NCBI GenBank assembly: GCA_947449255.1
Contig: CANFQX010000001.1
Location: forward strand, 62,001-126,000
Length of the DNA: 64,000 nt
Origin: Pseudobdellovibrionaceae bacterium
GTDB taxonomy: Bacteria; Bdellovibrionota; Bdellovibrionia; Bdellovibrionales; Bdellovibrionaceae
Direction of reading: 5' to 3'
Both the position numbers and the translations under genes were made by a program. Positions 21,253 to 30,101 of this stretch are shown here, in pieces (the first letter of the stretch is position 1; each line of letters starts with the position of its first letter). Below the pieces are notes generated by a model. It was not told the origin of the DNA. It ran no database searches and saw nothing but the letters and a program-made list of their open reading frames with translations.

Positions 21253-21900
21253 ATGAAAAAAACAAACTCTCAAGATTTATTATCTCGCCGCCCCCTTGCG
21301 ACTCGCAACAAGGCTTGGGCTCACATCCTGGCTGCTAAATTATCACTATGGAATATTTCGCCAAATCAAATTTCCATATTAAGCATGGTCGGCGCGGCTG
21401 TGGCCCTCATTGGCTTTTTCATTTCGCGACCGTCTTCCCAAGACAGCCTCCTGATTATTGCTATTGTAGGGATTCAATTTCGACTTCTCTGCAATATGAT
21501 GGATGGCATGGTCGCCATCGAATATAAAAAGAAATCCGCAGTCGGAGATCTTTACAATGAAGTTCCAGATCGCATCGCAGATGCTTTAATCATTTTAGGC
21601 GCAGGGCTTTATTGCAGAAACTATGATGTCGCGATGACATTAACTGGGATCAATATTTTTCTGGCCGTACTGACAGCTTATATTCGCACTTTAGGAGCTT
21701 CTCTAGGACAAGGCCACCAATATCTAGGCCCCATGGCCAAACAGCACCGAATGGCCTTGCTGACTGCAGGCGCTGCCCTTGAATTGGTCTTTCATGTCCA
21801 TGCCGTTTATGGAGCCCTGTGGATCATGTTTGCGGGCCTGTTGGTCACCAACTATCGACGACTTCATCATCTTGCAAACACTTTAAAGGCTAAAGTTTGA
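21253..21900 (+). CDS. CDP-alcohol phosphatidyltransferase family protein
   Basis: A membrane protein of about 215 residues with a CDP-alcohol phosphotransferase-like core. The active-site region reads 'CNMMDGMVAIEYKKKS' and 'VGDLYNEVPDRIAD'. The spacing matches the canonical DxxDGxxAR(x8)GxxxDxxxD signature, but the first Asp is Asn, the Arg is Ile, and one of the later Asps is Asn. I recall the 'NxxDGMVA...NEVPDR' pattern as a recurring subfamily, so it may still be active. The frame opens at a TTG (21241), but GGAAGG precedes the ATG at 21253, which was chosen. The lipid product is unknown. Confidence 0.85.
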   Translation: MKKTNSQDLLSRRPLATRNKAWAHILAAKLSLWNISPNQISILSMVGAAVALIGFFISRPSSQDSLLIIAIVGIQFRLLCNMMDGMVAIEYKKKSAVGDLYNEVPDRIADALIILGAGLYCRNYDVAMTLTGINIFLAVLTAYIRTLGASLGQGHQYLGPMAKQHRMALLTAGAALELVFHVHAVYGALWIMFAGLLVTNYRRLHHLANTLKAKV

Positions 21901-21929
21901 ACTTATAGAGACCAAGAATCGGTCTAGGC

Positions 21930-22004
21930 AAAAAAAAAAGAAATCCCCGAAGAAAGTCAGCTCTCTGGTCAGTGAAGATCAGGTATTACCTATTTCAACG
22001 GGGA
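21930..22004 (-). terminator. intrinsic terminator of a minus-strand transcript
   Basis: On the minus strand, TCCCCG (22004-21999) pairs with CGGGGA (21949-21944), enclosing about 49 bases that include a small AGGT/ACCT hairpin. It is followed by a run of ten T with one nearby interruption. It lies about 290 bases downstream of the alkD stop and could end either that mRNA or a separate small RNA. Confidence 0.55.
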
Positions 22005-22254
22005 CTCAGATCATTTACTATGATTTCCCGAAGGGCCCAACACGAAGTCAGAAATCCTTCGAAGCAAGATAAACAATCCACAGCCAGAATAAATGATGAA
22101 CGAGGATTGGTAAAGTGGGATGGGAAAAACACACAGCTCTGTCGTTCTACAAAACTCAATGAACACTGCCTCAAGCTACCCACCAAACAAGATTTTTGAA
22201 TCCTTGCCTGATTCGCCTGAATATCCAAAATATTCAACACATGCGGCAGCGACA
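21940..22254 (-). ncRNA. candidate structured small RNA between alkD and the CDP-alcohol transferase gene
   Basis: The nearly 400-base gap has no believable coding frame but looks like a transcription unit on the minus strand. A promoter-like pair TTGATT (22288-22283) and TATTAG (22266-22261) is spaced by 16 bases. Two hairpins follow: ACACATG/CATGTGT at 22237-22259 and GAATAT/ATATTC at 22219-22235. The unit ends at the oligo-U terminator at 21930-22004. It does not match tmRNA, RNase P RNA, SRP RNA or 6S RNA by the landmarks I know. It could instead be the 3' untranslated region of alkD. Confidence 0.3.
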
Positions 22255-22294
22255 TGTGTCCTAATAAAAAGACATAACTTCAAATCAAGAAAAT

Positions 22295-23014
22295 TTAAAG
22301 TTTTACTTTATTTAAAAAATGACGGCGTTCTTTATCATCCATTTTTTCAATCGCATAACGAAGTGCTGTCCTGGGCATGTCCTTACTATGATGATCCAGA
22401 AAAAGAACAAGCTCGTTCTTCTCCCTTTTACCAATCTCTCGCAACATCCATCCGCAGGCTTTGTGCATCAGATCTTCAGGTTCATACAGCAACCCTTCGA
22501 TGATTTTTAAGGGTTTAGTAAAAGAATTTTGGCGGATAAAATAGAACATAGAAATAACGGCGATACGTCGATCCCACAGACTTTTTGATTTTCGCAACAC
22601 CTCTAGATCAACGTCTTCATGATGAAAATAATAGTGTCCTGAAATCGAGGGAGCTGAAGAATCCACCAAGTCCCAGTTGTTGACCTGATGGCGCCAGGAG
22701 AAATACTTTTTATATATTTTCTTTTGAGCACTTAAATCTTTAGCCTTGATAGCTGCCTGATACTGCGCAACTAAAATTTGAATACCGATCGAGCGCTCTT
22801 CATGAAATTTGGAATTAAAAAGTTTTTCAATCTCGAGCATTTCTAGACTCAAATAGGGCTTTGATATTTTTCGTGAAGCAGGGACACTAATGCCTAAGAA
22901 GAGATCATGCTCCCCATACTCACCTTTTTTCGTTTTGAAAAATCTTTTTGAACTTTCTGCTTTTTCAAGAGTGCCTATTCTCAGACATTCTGCATGGATC
23001 TTTTTGTAGGTCAT
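22295..23014 (-). CDS. AlkD-like DNA alkylation repair (DNA glycosylase) protein
   Basis: About 239 residues, all helical, matching the HEAT-like-repeat AlkD family that excises N3- and N7-alkylated purines. The segment 'VNNWDLVDSSAPSISG' carries the Trp and catalytic Asp positions of the family, and 'LWDRRIAVISMFYFIRQ' and 'HKACGWMLREIGKR' are typical repeat motifs. The longest frame (to 23065) runs into the upstream gene. The ATG at 23014 gives 'MTYKKIHAECLRIG', a normal family start, seven bases after that gene's stop. Probably co-transcribed with the DUF4337 gene. Confidence 0.88.
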   Translation of the reverse strand: MTYKKIHAECLRIGTLEKAESSKRFFKTKKGEYGEHDLFLGISVPASRKISKPYLSLEMLEIEKLFNSKFHEERSIGIQILVAQYQAAIKAKDLSAQKKIYKKYFSWRHQVNNWDLVDSSAPSISGHYYFHHEDVDLEVLRKSKSLWDRRIAVISMFYFIRQNSFTKPLKIIEGLLYEPEDLMHKACGWMLREIGKREKNELVLFLDHHSKDMPRTALRYAIEKMDDKERRHFLNKVKL

Positions 23015-23021
23015 AATCTGC

Positions 23022-23630
23022 TCAAAGAACCGATAAGAAAGACCACAGCGAGATCCCCGCGCCAAGACTTCCCAGCAGACTCATTCCCATAAAAAAAGCA
23101 TTCCGCAGAGATAACTTTTTCAGCATTAAACTCATCGCACCCAAAACCAAACAAATCTGAAAAAATAAACTGGCAATATCAAACCGGTCGCCAGCTTTAC
23201 TTAAGACTTCCATCCGAGCTTCTATTTCAGTCGCACCAATCACTTTTCCAAATTCACCATTCACTTCCTGGGCCCAATTTGCGGACCCAACAGTTTTGGA
23301 TCCTTTCAGAATTTCGTCTTTTTCACGCTTGTAGCGAATAGTTTTCTTTTGAAGATCAACAAGGTGTGAATCAATTCCTTTGACTGCCACAGCTTGAATG
23401 ACCCCCGCTTCTTTTAAACTCATCAAAAGGGATTTTTCACCTTCGACAAGAGTTTCTTTGATGCTTTTTGCTTGATACCATAAATAAGCTGCGGCTTTTT
23501 CGTTGGCTCCAATAATTTCATCATCACCATATTTTCCGGCCACAAGGTCATTCATCGCCATCAGTGCCGCAAAAATAGCAATGACCACTCCGCATCGAAT
23601 CTCAAACCTGTTATTCATCTCTTCTGACAT
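23022..23630 (-). CDS. DUF4337-family membrane protein
   Basis: A 202-residue protein with one hydrophobic helix near residues 13-27, a long helical, probably coiled-coil, central part, and two C-terminal helices near 150-200. The pattern 'ANEKAAAYLWYQAKSIKETL' early and 'RFDIASLFFQICLVLGAMSLM' late is characteristic of DUF4337, a family of unknown function. It is the first gene of a likely pair with alkD, separated by seven bases. Confidence 0.8.
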   Translation of the reverse strand: MSEEMNNRFEIRCGVVIAIFAALMAMNDLVAGKYGDDEIIGANEKAAAYLWYQAKSIKETLVEGEKSLLMSLKEAGVIQAVAVKGIDSHLVDLQKKTIRYKREKDEILKGSKTVGSANWAQEVNGEFGKVIGATEIEARMEVLSKAGDRFDIASLFFQICLVLGAMSLMLKKLSLRNAFFMGMSLLGSLGAGISLWSFLSVL

Positions 23631-23761
23631 AAATCTCTACTTTTCCATTTTATTTTTTGTTCTTATTGCTAGTCTTGGCTTAATTTCTAGTTAAATTTAA
23701 AAATAATTCCAAAAGAATATCTAAAGTTCAATTCAACTAGAAGAATAAATACCCTCACAAC

Positions 23762-25228
23762 TTATTTAGCAACTTCCCAGAAAGAGCCTTCAGCTAAATC
23801 ACTCACTGCAATATTCAACTCATTGAGCTTTTTGCGAAGCTCATCAGATTTGGCAAAATCCTTAGCGCTCCGTGCTTTGGCTCGATCTTCAACTAAAGCA
23901 TCAATATCGGTTCTTTCAAGCTGCAATTTTTTTAGGAGCAAATCGTCGAGTTTGGTTAAGAACTCTTGAGCGGGCTCTTGAAATAAACTCATCACCCCAC
24001 CAAATTTTCGGACAAATTTTAGGAACAACAGGGCTTTGCTTTGCACGGCCGCATTGCTTTTCATTCCTCGGCGAACCTGTGAATTAAACTGTCTCACAAC
24101 TTCAAATAAGGTCGCAAAAGCCTCTGGAGTTGCAAAATCAGTATTCAAAGACTGCTCAATACTCCCCCAAGCCTCAGATGTGATTTTTTGGAAGGCAGGA
24201 TCTTCAGTTAACGATGCTGGATCACCCAAGCTTTGTCCCAGATAACTTTCAGCCAAAGCCATCGCAGAATAGACCCGTGCTAAGCCTGAAACGGCGCGTT
24301 CAATGGCGGCTTCGCCAAACTCGCTCATCGTGCGATAATGCACGGAAAGAATCATCCATTTATAAAGTTCTGCACTGTTGGTTTCTAAAAACTCTCGCAT
24401 CGTCACAATATTGCCCAATGATTTTGACATTTTTTGACCACTGAAATTGAGCATATTTACATGCATCCAGCAATTCACAAAATGCTTCCCTGAACATCCT
24501 TCGCTTTGGGCAATTTCATTTTCATGATGCGGAAAAATAAGATCGACTCCGCCACCATGAATATCAATCTGGTCACCAAAGAGCTTTTTTATCATCGCTG
24601 AGCACTCAATATGCCACCCTGGACGTCCCAGTCCCCAGGGCGATGGCCAAGCCACCTCTCCGGGCTTGGCAGATTTCCACAAGGCGAAATCCAGGGGATT
24701 TTGTTTTTTTTCATCAACATCCACTCTGGCTCCAGCTTGCAGTTCATCTGTATTGCGACCACTCAATTTGCCATATTCGGCAAAAGATTTGATCGAATAC
24801 ATCACATCGCCGCGAGCTTCATAGGCTTTTCCATTTTCAACCAGAGTCTGAACCATGCCTGTGATTTCAGCCATGGTTTCGGTGACCTTAGGATTAAATT
24901 CATGAGGGCGCAGTCCCAGAGATTTAAAATCTTTTTTATATTCTTCGATATATTTTTCTGTAAGTTCCTGAGGACTTACACCGAGCTCGTGAGCGCGGTG
25001 AATGATTTTATCATCCACATCAGTGAAATTTAAGGCATAGCTGACCTGATATCCCAGATGTTCTAGCCATTGCCTGACGAGGTTGAAGAACACAACATTG
25101 CGAAAGTTTCCAACATGCAGAAAATTATAGACCGTCGGGCCACAAACATACATTTTGACATGTTTGGGATCCAAGGGAACAAATTCTTCAAGTTGCTTCG
25201 ACATTGAGTTGTGAATCTTCAAAGCCAT
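23762..25228 (-). CDS. cysS: cysteinyl-tRNA synthetase
   Basis: A class I synthetase of 488 residues charging tRNA-Cys. The HIGH-type motif is 'FLHVGN' after the zinc-ligand Cys in 'YVCGPTVYN'. Other zinc ligands are in 'HIECSAM' and 'HHENEIAQSEG', and the KMSKS loop is 'KMSKSLGN'. Length is normal. The frame extends four codons upstream, but GGAGA precedes the ATG at 25228, giving 'MALKIHNSMSKQ'. It lies downstream of gltX on the same strand, after about 100 AT-rich bases that may hold its own promoter. Confidence 0.97.
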   Translation of the reverse strand: MALKIHNSMSKQLEEFVPLDPKHVKMYVCGPTVYNFLHVGNFRNVVFFNLVRQWLEHLGYQVSYALNFTDVDDKIIHRAHELGVSPQELTEKYIEEYKKDFKSLGLRPHEFNPKVTETMAEITGMVQTLVENGKAYEARGDVMYSIKSFAEYGKLSGRNTDELQAGARVDVDEKKQNPLDFALWKSAKPGEVAWPSPWGLGRPGWHIECSAMIKKLFGDQIDIHGGGVDLIFPHHENEIAQSEGCSGKHFVNCWMHVNMLNFSGQKMSKSLGNIVTMREFLETNSAELYKWMILSVHYRTMSEFGEAAIERAVSGLARVYSAMALAESYLGQSLGDPASLTEDPAFQKITSEAWGSIEQSLNTDFATPEAFATLFEVVRQFNSQVRRGMKSNAAVQSKALLFLKFVRKFGGVMSLFQEPAQEFLTKLDDLLLKKLQLERTDIDALVEDRAKARSAKDFAKSDELRKKLNELNIAVSDLAEGSFWEVAK

Positions 25229-25327
25229 AAGGGTCTCCAAGTCTATAAAATATAAAAAGTAATTTTTAAAAAATATATTTAAAAAAAAATTTCTACAATG
25301 TGCTGTTAATAAAAATAATCTTAAGTT

Positions 25328-26809
25328 TTAAGCCAGCGCCAAAGCCATTTCTGCTCTCTGCACTAAGGATGATTTTTTAATCAATGGCACTAAAGTTTTT
25401 AATTCTGTTCCATGGGGCTTCCCAATGACAGCCACGCGAATTGGCATAAAGAGGTTTTTTCCCTTAGCACCAGTGATGTTTTTGACTTCATCTTGAATTT
25501 TCAGAAACTCAGCTTCAGTCATATAATCTGAAGGATGAGCTTTCACTAAATCACGCCATGCACTTAATACAGCCTTGGTAGGCTCCCATTTTAAGGTCTC
25601 GTCAGCTTCAGGTAGTACAACATAGGATTTATCATTCAAGGGCTTATAAAGCTCAATGGCATCCACTAAGGTTTCCATTGAAGTTTTAAAGACTGACACT
25701 GACATTTCCTGCCAGGCCGGATCTTGCGGCAACTCCATATTTTCACGAGCTAAAAAGGGCTGAACTAAATTCCAAAGCTCTTTGTTTGGTGTGGCACGAA
25801 GGTGCTGTGCATTCATCCATTTAAATTTCACACGGTCAAAAATAGCACCGGATAAATTCAAACGAGAGATATCAAAGGCTTGAATCATCTCTTCCACGCT
25901 TAAGATCTCTTTCTCTTCAGGATGCGACCATCCCAAAAGGGCAATAAAATTCAAAATGGCTGAGGGCAAATAACCCTCTTGCTTTAATTGCCCACAAGCA
26001 ACTGCACCTTTGCGCTTAGAAAGTTTTTGGCGGTCTTCATCCAAGATCAAGGCCATATGACCAAATTCAGGAGCTTGCCATCCCATCGCTTCATAGATCA
26101 TGAGTTGACGAAGAGTATTGGGAAGATGCTCCTCCGCTCTGAATACATGAGTGATTTTCATTAAGTGGTCATCAATGGCGCAGCAAAAATTATAGACTGG
26201 CATTCCACCAGACCGCAGCACCACAAAATCACCCACCATATCAGATGGAAATTTGACTTCGCCTCGAACTTGGTCGTTAAAGATATAATCTTTTTTCAGT
26301 TCACGCGTTTTAAAGCGAACGACAGCTTTTTCTCCCGCCGCCAATTTGACTTTAGCTTGCTCCAAAGTCCAATCCTGATAGGGCGAATTCACATGAGCAA
26401 AATGTCCGGCAGCAGCAGATTCTTCGCGCTGCTTTTCAATTTCTTGGTCCGTCAAAAAACAGTAATAGGCCTTGCCTGAATTCAACAACTGTTCAACAAT
26501 CTCTTTATAGATGCTTAGACGCTCACTTTGTCTGTAGGGCCCAAAGGGACCCACATCTTGCAATGTGATTGGATCAACGCCCTCATCCCATTTTAAACCC
26601 AGCCAAACCATATCATCCACGACACCCTGAAGTGATTCCTGTGTTGAACGAGCTTCATCCGTGTCCTCAATGCGCAGGATAAATTTGCCATTATTTTTTT
26701 TTGCGAAGAGATAATTGTAAAGTGCAGTTCTAGCTCCACCCACGTGAAGGTAGCCAGTTGGCGAAGGGGCAAAACGAACGCGGACATGAGGGGAAATCTG
26801 TGAACTCAT
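25328..26809 (-). CDS. gltX: glutamyl-tRNA synthetase
   Basis: A class I synthetase of 493 residues. The N-terminus is canonical, 'VRVRFAPSPTGYLHVGGARTALYN', containing the HIGH-type motif; the KMSKS-type loop is 'KLSKRKGA'. The family segment 'FVVLRSGGMPVYNFCCAIDDHLMKITHVFRAEEH' is present. A GGAG site precedes the ATG at 26809; the longer frame to 26854 runs through a terminator hairpin and was rejected. The intrinsic terminator just 14 bases upstream suggests that expression depends on read-through or attenuation. Confidence 0.97.
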   Translation of the reverse strand: MSSQISPHVRVRFAPSPTGYLHVGGARTALYNYLFAKKNNGKFILRIEDTDEARSTQESLQGVVDDMVWLGLKWDEGVDPITLQDVGPFGPYRQSERLSIYKEIVEQLLNSGKAYYCFLTDQEIEKQREESAAAGHFAHVNSPYQDWTLEQAKVKLAAGEKAVVRFKTRELKKDYIFNDQVRGEVKFPSDMVGDFVVLRSGGMPVYNFCCAIDDHLMKITHVFRAEEHLPNTLRQLMIYEAMGWQAPEFGHMALILDEDRQKLSKRKGAVACGQLKQEGYLPSAILNFIALLGWSHPEEKEILSVEEMIQAFDISRLNLSGAIFDRVKFKWMNAQHLRATPNKELWNLVQPFLARENMELPQDPAWQEMSVSVFKTSMETLVDAIELYKPLNDKSYVVLPEADETLKWEPTKAVLSAWRDLVKAHPSDYMTEAEFLKIQDEVKNITGAKGKNLFMPIRVAVIGKPHGTELKTLVPLIKKSSLVQRAEMALALA

Positions 26810-26822
26810 GAAAAACTCCAAT

Positions 26823-26851
26823 AAAAAAGGCCTGGGTGTTAACCAAGCCTT
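26823..26851 (-). terminator. intrinsic terminator between carD and gltX
   Basis: On the minus strand AAGGCTTGG (26851-26843) pairs over nine positions (one G-T) with CCAGGCCTT (26835-26827), with a seven-base loop, followed directly by TTTTTTATT. It comes after carD but ends within about 15 bases of the gltX ATG and abuts the gltX GGAG site, so it may work as an attenuator for gltX. Confidence 0.75.
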
Positions 26852-26902
26852 CACACTATTAGATTTTTTTTAGAGAGTCCACTACAAGTCGACAACTCAG
26901 AG

Positions 26903-27397
26903 CTATGCTGTCACTCCAAAAATAGCCTTCACTTCTTCTTCCATAAAAAGCTCTTCTTGGCTGGTCGCCAAAGTCAGCTCTTTTAGTAAAAGATTACGTG
27001 CTGAATCAAGCATCTTACGCTCGCCGAAAGACAATTCTTTGTCCGCTTTTAAAAGGAAGAGATCTCTTAAAACCTGAGCGATTTCAAAAACAGAACCTGT
27101 TTTAATTTTTTCCATATATTCACGATAGCGGCGATTCCAAGTTTGAGTGTCTAACTTGACATCTTTTTCCTTGAGTATTCCAACAACAAGAGCAGCATCA
27201 CTTTTAGAAATAATGGGCCTCAAGCCCGCTGATTTGACATTTGTTGTAGGGATCATGATTTTCAAACCAGAATCAACCAACTGCATATTATAAAACGTAG
27301 TTTTTGTTCCTAGCATTTCTTTCGTTTCGATTGCAACAACCTTAACGACTCCATAACCTGGATAAACTGCATTATCACCAATATTAAAAGCCTGCAT
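26903..27397 (-). CDS. carD: CarD/CdnL-family transcription regulator
   Basis: A 164-residue protein starting 'MQAFNIGDNAVYPGYGVVKVVAIETKEMLG', the CarD_CdnL_TRCF RNA-polymerase-interacting domain (roughly residues 1-60). A helical DNA-binding C-terminal domain follows, including 'WNRRYREYMEKIKTGSVFEIAQVLRDLFLL' and 'LSFGERKMLDSARNLLLKEL'. Such proteins bind the polymerase beta subunit and stabilise promoter open complexes. The frame extends 18 codons upstream, but GGAAGG before the ATG at 27397 and the family start support the shorter form. A terminator separates it from gltX. Confidence 0.92.
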   Translation of the reverse strand: MQAFNIGDNAVYPGYGVVKVVAIETKEMLGTKTTFYNMQLVDSGLKIMIPTTNVKSAGLRPIISKSDAALVVGILKEKDVKLDTQTWNRRYREYMEKIKTGSVFEIAQVLRDLFLLKADKELSFGERKMLDSARNLLLKELTLATSQEELFMEEEVKAIFGVTA

Positions 27398-27751
27398 CCT
27401 ATAACCTTCCCCGGATTCTTCCAGAGTTTGGGACTCAGTTTTCGACTTCAAATTGAAAGTGTCATTACCTTAAACATTATCTTTAAAAACAGCTGAATCA
27501 ATTATCTAAATTCTTACTTCAAAAATTATCTAAACATTCACTTCAGCTATAAATCCAAACACTAATATGAACAACGACACTGACAATCTACTTGGGCCGA
27601 TTTTTAACCGTCTTTTTTCTAACAAATTTGACACGAGTTATCAATCGAGAACAGCGCTTCAAGAAATAATTTCAGCTGTTTTTGCCCAAAAATAAGGGCA
27701 GTGACATATTTTGACGGAAAAAAGTGTGTTTTAGCACTCAATAACACTCTT
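27398..27751. other. carD upstream region
   Basis: About 354 bases between the subtilase stop and the carD start. It contains the direct repeats and the subtilase terminator listed separately. A 42-codon plus-strand frame (27567-27695, starting MNNDTDNLLGPIFNRLF) is present but has no ribosome-binding site and is not called. Confidence 0.5.
27500..27547. repeat. two abutting imperfect direct repeats upstream of carD
   Basis: Two adjacent 24-base units (27500-27523 and 27524-27547) both begin AATTATCTAAA and contain ACTTCA; 18 of 24 positions match. They lie about 100-150 bases upstream of the carD start, where a regulator might bind. They contain GATAAT sequences on the carD strand that could also serve as -10 elements. 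Confidence 0.4.
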
Positions 27752-27753
27752 TT
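27717..27753 (-). terminator. terminator of the subtilase gene
   Basis: On the minus strand AAAAGAGTGT (27753-27744) can pair with ACACACTTTT, with one A-A mismatch, and is followed by a T run. The upstream arm overlaps the subtilase stop codon. Confidence 0.5.
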
Positions 27754-30040
27754 ACTCATGAATTGAAAATATGAGGGCAAAAGGTTGAGCCCCAAAATGT
27801 CCCTGAGGAACTCGAAACCCCTTAACTTTCATTAAATAATTTCCAGGCAGCAATTTTGAAAGTTCTAAACTCTCTGAGTTGTTGAGATGATCCGTTGTGC
27901 GATGCACCTGGCCATCTGGAGCAACAAGCTCTAAATCAAGATCATTCACCAAGGAGATCTCCGCATTGGCAGAACCTGGCGCATCCGTCCAGACCAAATT
28001 TGCCCACAAACTGGCTTCTTTTTTAATCTCTAATTTATAGGTGATGAATTCATCCTGTTTAACGCCAATAGGATTGTCATAGACTTGAGTGCCTTCTCCC
28101 AAATTCATAAGTCGATCCATATTCACGCGCCCGTATCCCTCATCCATATTTGGCCTGCGACTCAATAATTCTTGTCCTTGATTTTCACCAAGAGCTCCAA
28201 ACTGCCCCGGGAACAAATCTTCTGCCGTGTGGATCAAGGCCGCTTTCATAACTGCGGCTGAGGGGGTTGATAGGCCCCATTTTTTAATTAAAATCTGCCT
28301 AGCCACGCCAGCCGCCCCTGCCACTAAAGGAGCTGCCATCGAGGTGCCCCCCGACCAGGTGTACTCGGTGTTAAAATAACCCCATAAACTTGAGGCGCCC
28401 TCTTGCAGAGACTTAACACCCAAAATATTTGTGCCTGGCGCAACAAGATCGGGCTTTAAGCGACCATCTTTTGTGGGTCCCCGAGATGAAAAGGCCGCTA
28501 ACCCCTTTTCATTCTCTGACATCGCACTTGAAAACAGAGGTTCTGCGGGCCATTTACTGGCTCCCCCACGAGTTTTCCCCAGCAACGCTTGATCGCCACC
28601 TTCAAAGATAAGGTTTTTTGAAGCCCCTACCGTTAAACTATTTTTTGCCGTGCCGGGCACCCCGAGGGAGGCGCCATCAACACGTCCATCTTTGTTTGAA
28701 TCTATTCCGTTGTTTCCAGCAGCAAAAACCACCAACATATCAGGATGGTTAAAAGTCCATTCATCCACTTGCGCTGCAGACTCACTGTAACTTCCTAAAT
28801 CACGGTTCGATCCCCAAGAATTTGAGTGAATATGAGCTCCACGTTTATAAGCTGCCTCAAACAAGTCACCCAAATTCGCTGGAAAGGTCAGTGTCTTTAG
28901 TTTTGGCGACCATAAACTCTCGACCAGCAATTGAGCCCCATAGGCTCCACCTCGAACCCATTGCCTTGAAGAGGCTCCTCTTCCCACCATCAATCCCGCT
29001 GCGTGAGTCCCATGTCCCATAGGGTCGGCCCAAGAAGCTGAGCCCTCACCAAAAGCAATTCCCTCACGAATGGCACAATGAAGATCCTTTGTGATCTGCC
29101 TGCTCTTGCCCGAATCAACGCCCGTGTCTGCAATAGCCAACAACTGATTCTGCCCTGCAAATCCTTGCGCCCAAGCTGAACCAAACTGCATCAATTTTGT
29201 GCCATCTTCAAAGCCAGTCATTTTTGAGTCGTCGCTGCTCTTTGGCGAGCCCGCGCTCACATCAGACGTTTCTGTGTAATTATAAATTTCAAAAACAGAG
29301 CGAGGCTCAATATGCTCAACGCCGGTCAAGGCGGCGATTTGCAAAACCATTTCCCTGGGCACCCAAATGTGCAAATATCTGCCCGCAATTTCCTGAATTA
29401 CAACTTGGTCATTTATATTTTGAATGAGGTGTGAAATTTCAATTCCTTCTGAATTCGCAAACAGAGTCACGGTCACTTCCACCCATTGACTTTGATTGAA
29501 AACACGAGGCGCTGTAAACTCTGAACTTAATTTCAAGAGCGGTGCATACCGAACAACAGCCTGAATTCCACTATGCACTTTTGCATATTTTATCAACTCG
29601 CTGTAGGCCCCTCGAACGACGAGCGCATCGTCTGGAAAGTACCCAAAGACTAAAAACTGTTTTTTAAGCTGCGATCGATCTGACTCAGAAATTGGACGAG
29701 AAAACTGCAACAGATATTCTGCTGTATTGGACTCAGAACTGGAATTGCTTGTCAGGTCTTGCACATCAAGTTGGGGACTTGCAACGGCTGGGCCTGACAA
29801 AATTCGGGAACGAAACCGAAATTGCGGTTGAGATAAAGCCTTGCTGTTTTTAGTTAAGAGAGATTTTTTATTCAAACCTTTAAAGTCTATTTTTTTGGAC
29901 GTATCTATTGTGCCAAGATTAAAGTGCAACAAGGTCCCAGCTTCCGCTTGATGTAAAGACACTGTCACAAATAAATAAAACAAAGACCAAAGAATGAGTT
30001 TGGGAGCATCAATCAAAATGGATCTTAAATTGGCCTTCAT
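27752..30040 (-). CDS. exported subtilisin-like serine peptidase (S8 family)
   Basis: A 762-residue peptidase with an N-terminal signal peptide (to about residue 35) and a propeptide-like region to about 275. The catalytic triad is Asp305 in 'LLAIADTGVDSG', His343 in 'MGHGTHAAGLMVG' and Ser567 in 'WSGGTSMAAPLVAG'; the oxyanion Asn lies in 'AAGNNGID' near 441. After the peptidase domain a beta-rich C-terminal segment (about residues 650-762, 'NDLDLELVAPDGQVHRTTDHLNNSESLEL') resembles pre-peptidase or P-type domains. Secretion and size fit a degradative exo-enzyme. It is last in a run of three minus-strand genes, followed by a terminator. Confidence 0.95.
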   Translation of the reverse strand: MKANLRSILIDAPKLILWSLFYLFVTVSLHQAEAGTLLHFNLGTIDTSKKIDFKGLNKKSLLTKNSKALSQPQFRFRSRILSGPAVASPQLDVQDLTSNSSSESNTAEYLLQFSRPISESDRSQLKKQFLVFGYFPDDALVVRGAYSELIKYAKVHSGIQAVVRYAPLLKLSSEFTAPRVFNQSQWVEVTVTLFANSEGIEISHLIQNINDQVVIQEIAGRYLHIWVPREMVLQIAALTGVEHIEPRSVFEIYNYTETSDVSAGSPKSSDDSKMTGFEDGTKLMQFGSAWAQGFAGQNQLLAIADTGVDSGKSRQITKDLHCAIREGIAFGEGSASWADPMGHGTHAAGLMVGRGASSRQWVRGGAYGAQLLVESLWSPKLKTLTFPANLGDLFEAAYKRGAHIHSNSWGSNRDLGSYSESAAQVDEWTFNHPDMLVVFAAGNNGIDSNKDGRVDGASLGVPGTAKNSLTVGASKNLIFEGGDQALLGKTRGGASKWPAEPLFSSAMSENEKGLAAFSSRGPTKDGRLKPDLVAPGTNILGVKSLQEGASSLWGYFNTEYTWSGGTSMAAPLVAGAAGVARQILIKKWGLSTPSAAVMKAALIHTAEDLFPGQFGALGENQGQELLSRRPNMDEGYGRVNMDRLMNLGEGTQVYDNPIGVKQDEFITYKLEIKKEASLWANLVWTDAPGSANAEISLVNDLDLELVAPDGQVHRTTDHLNNSESLELSKLLPGNYLMKVKGFRVPQGHFGAQPFALIFSIHE

Positions 30041-30101
30041 GATGCCCCCCCTTTTATACTTGGAAGGCTTTAAATCACATGCTTTTCAAAGAATCAATCA
30101 G

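Noticed and set aside
21972-22255. Short open frames on both strands between alkD and the CDP-alcohol transferase gene
   Set aside because: No ribosome-binding site, no family pattern, and they overlap each other; the region looks more like RNA or untranslated sequence.
27567-27695. 42-codon plus-strand frame (MNNDTDNLLGPIF...)
   Set aside because: No ribosome-binding site and no known family; kept only as a note in the gap entry.
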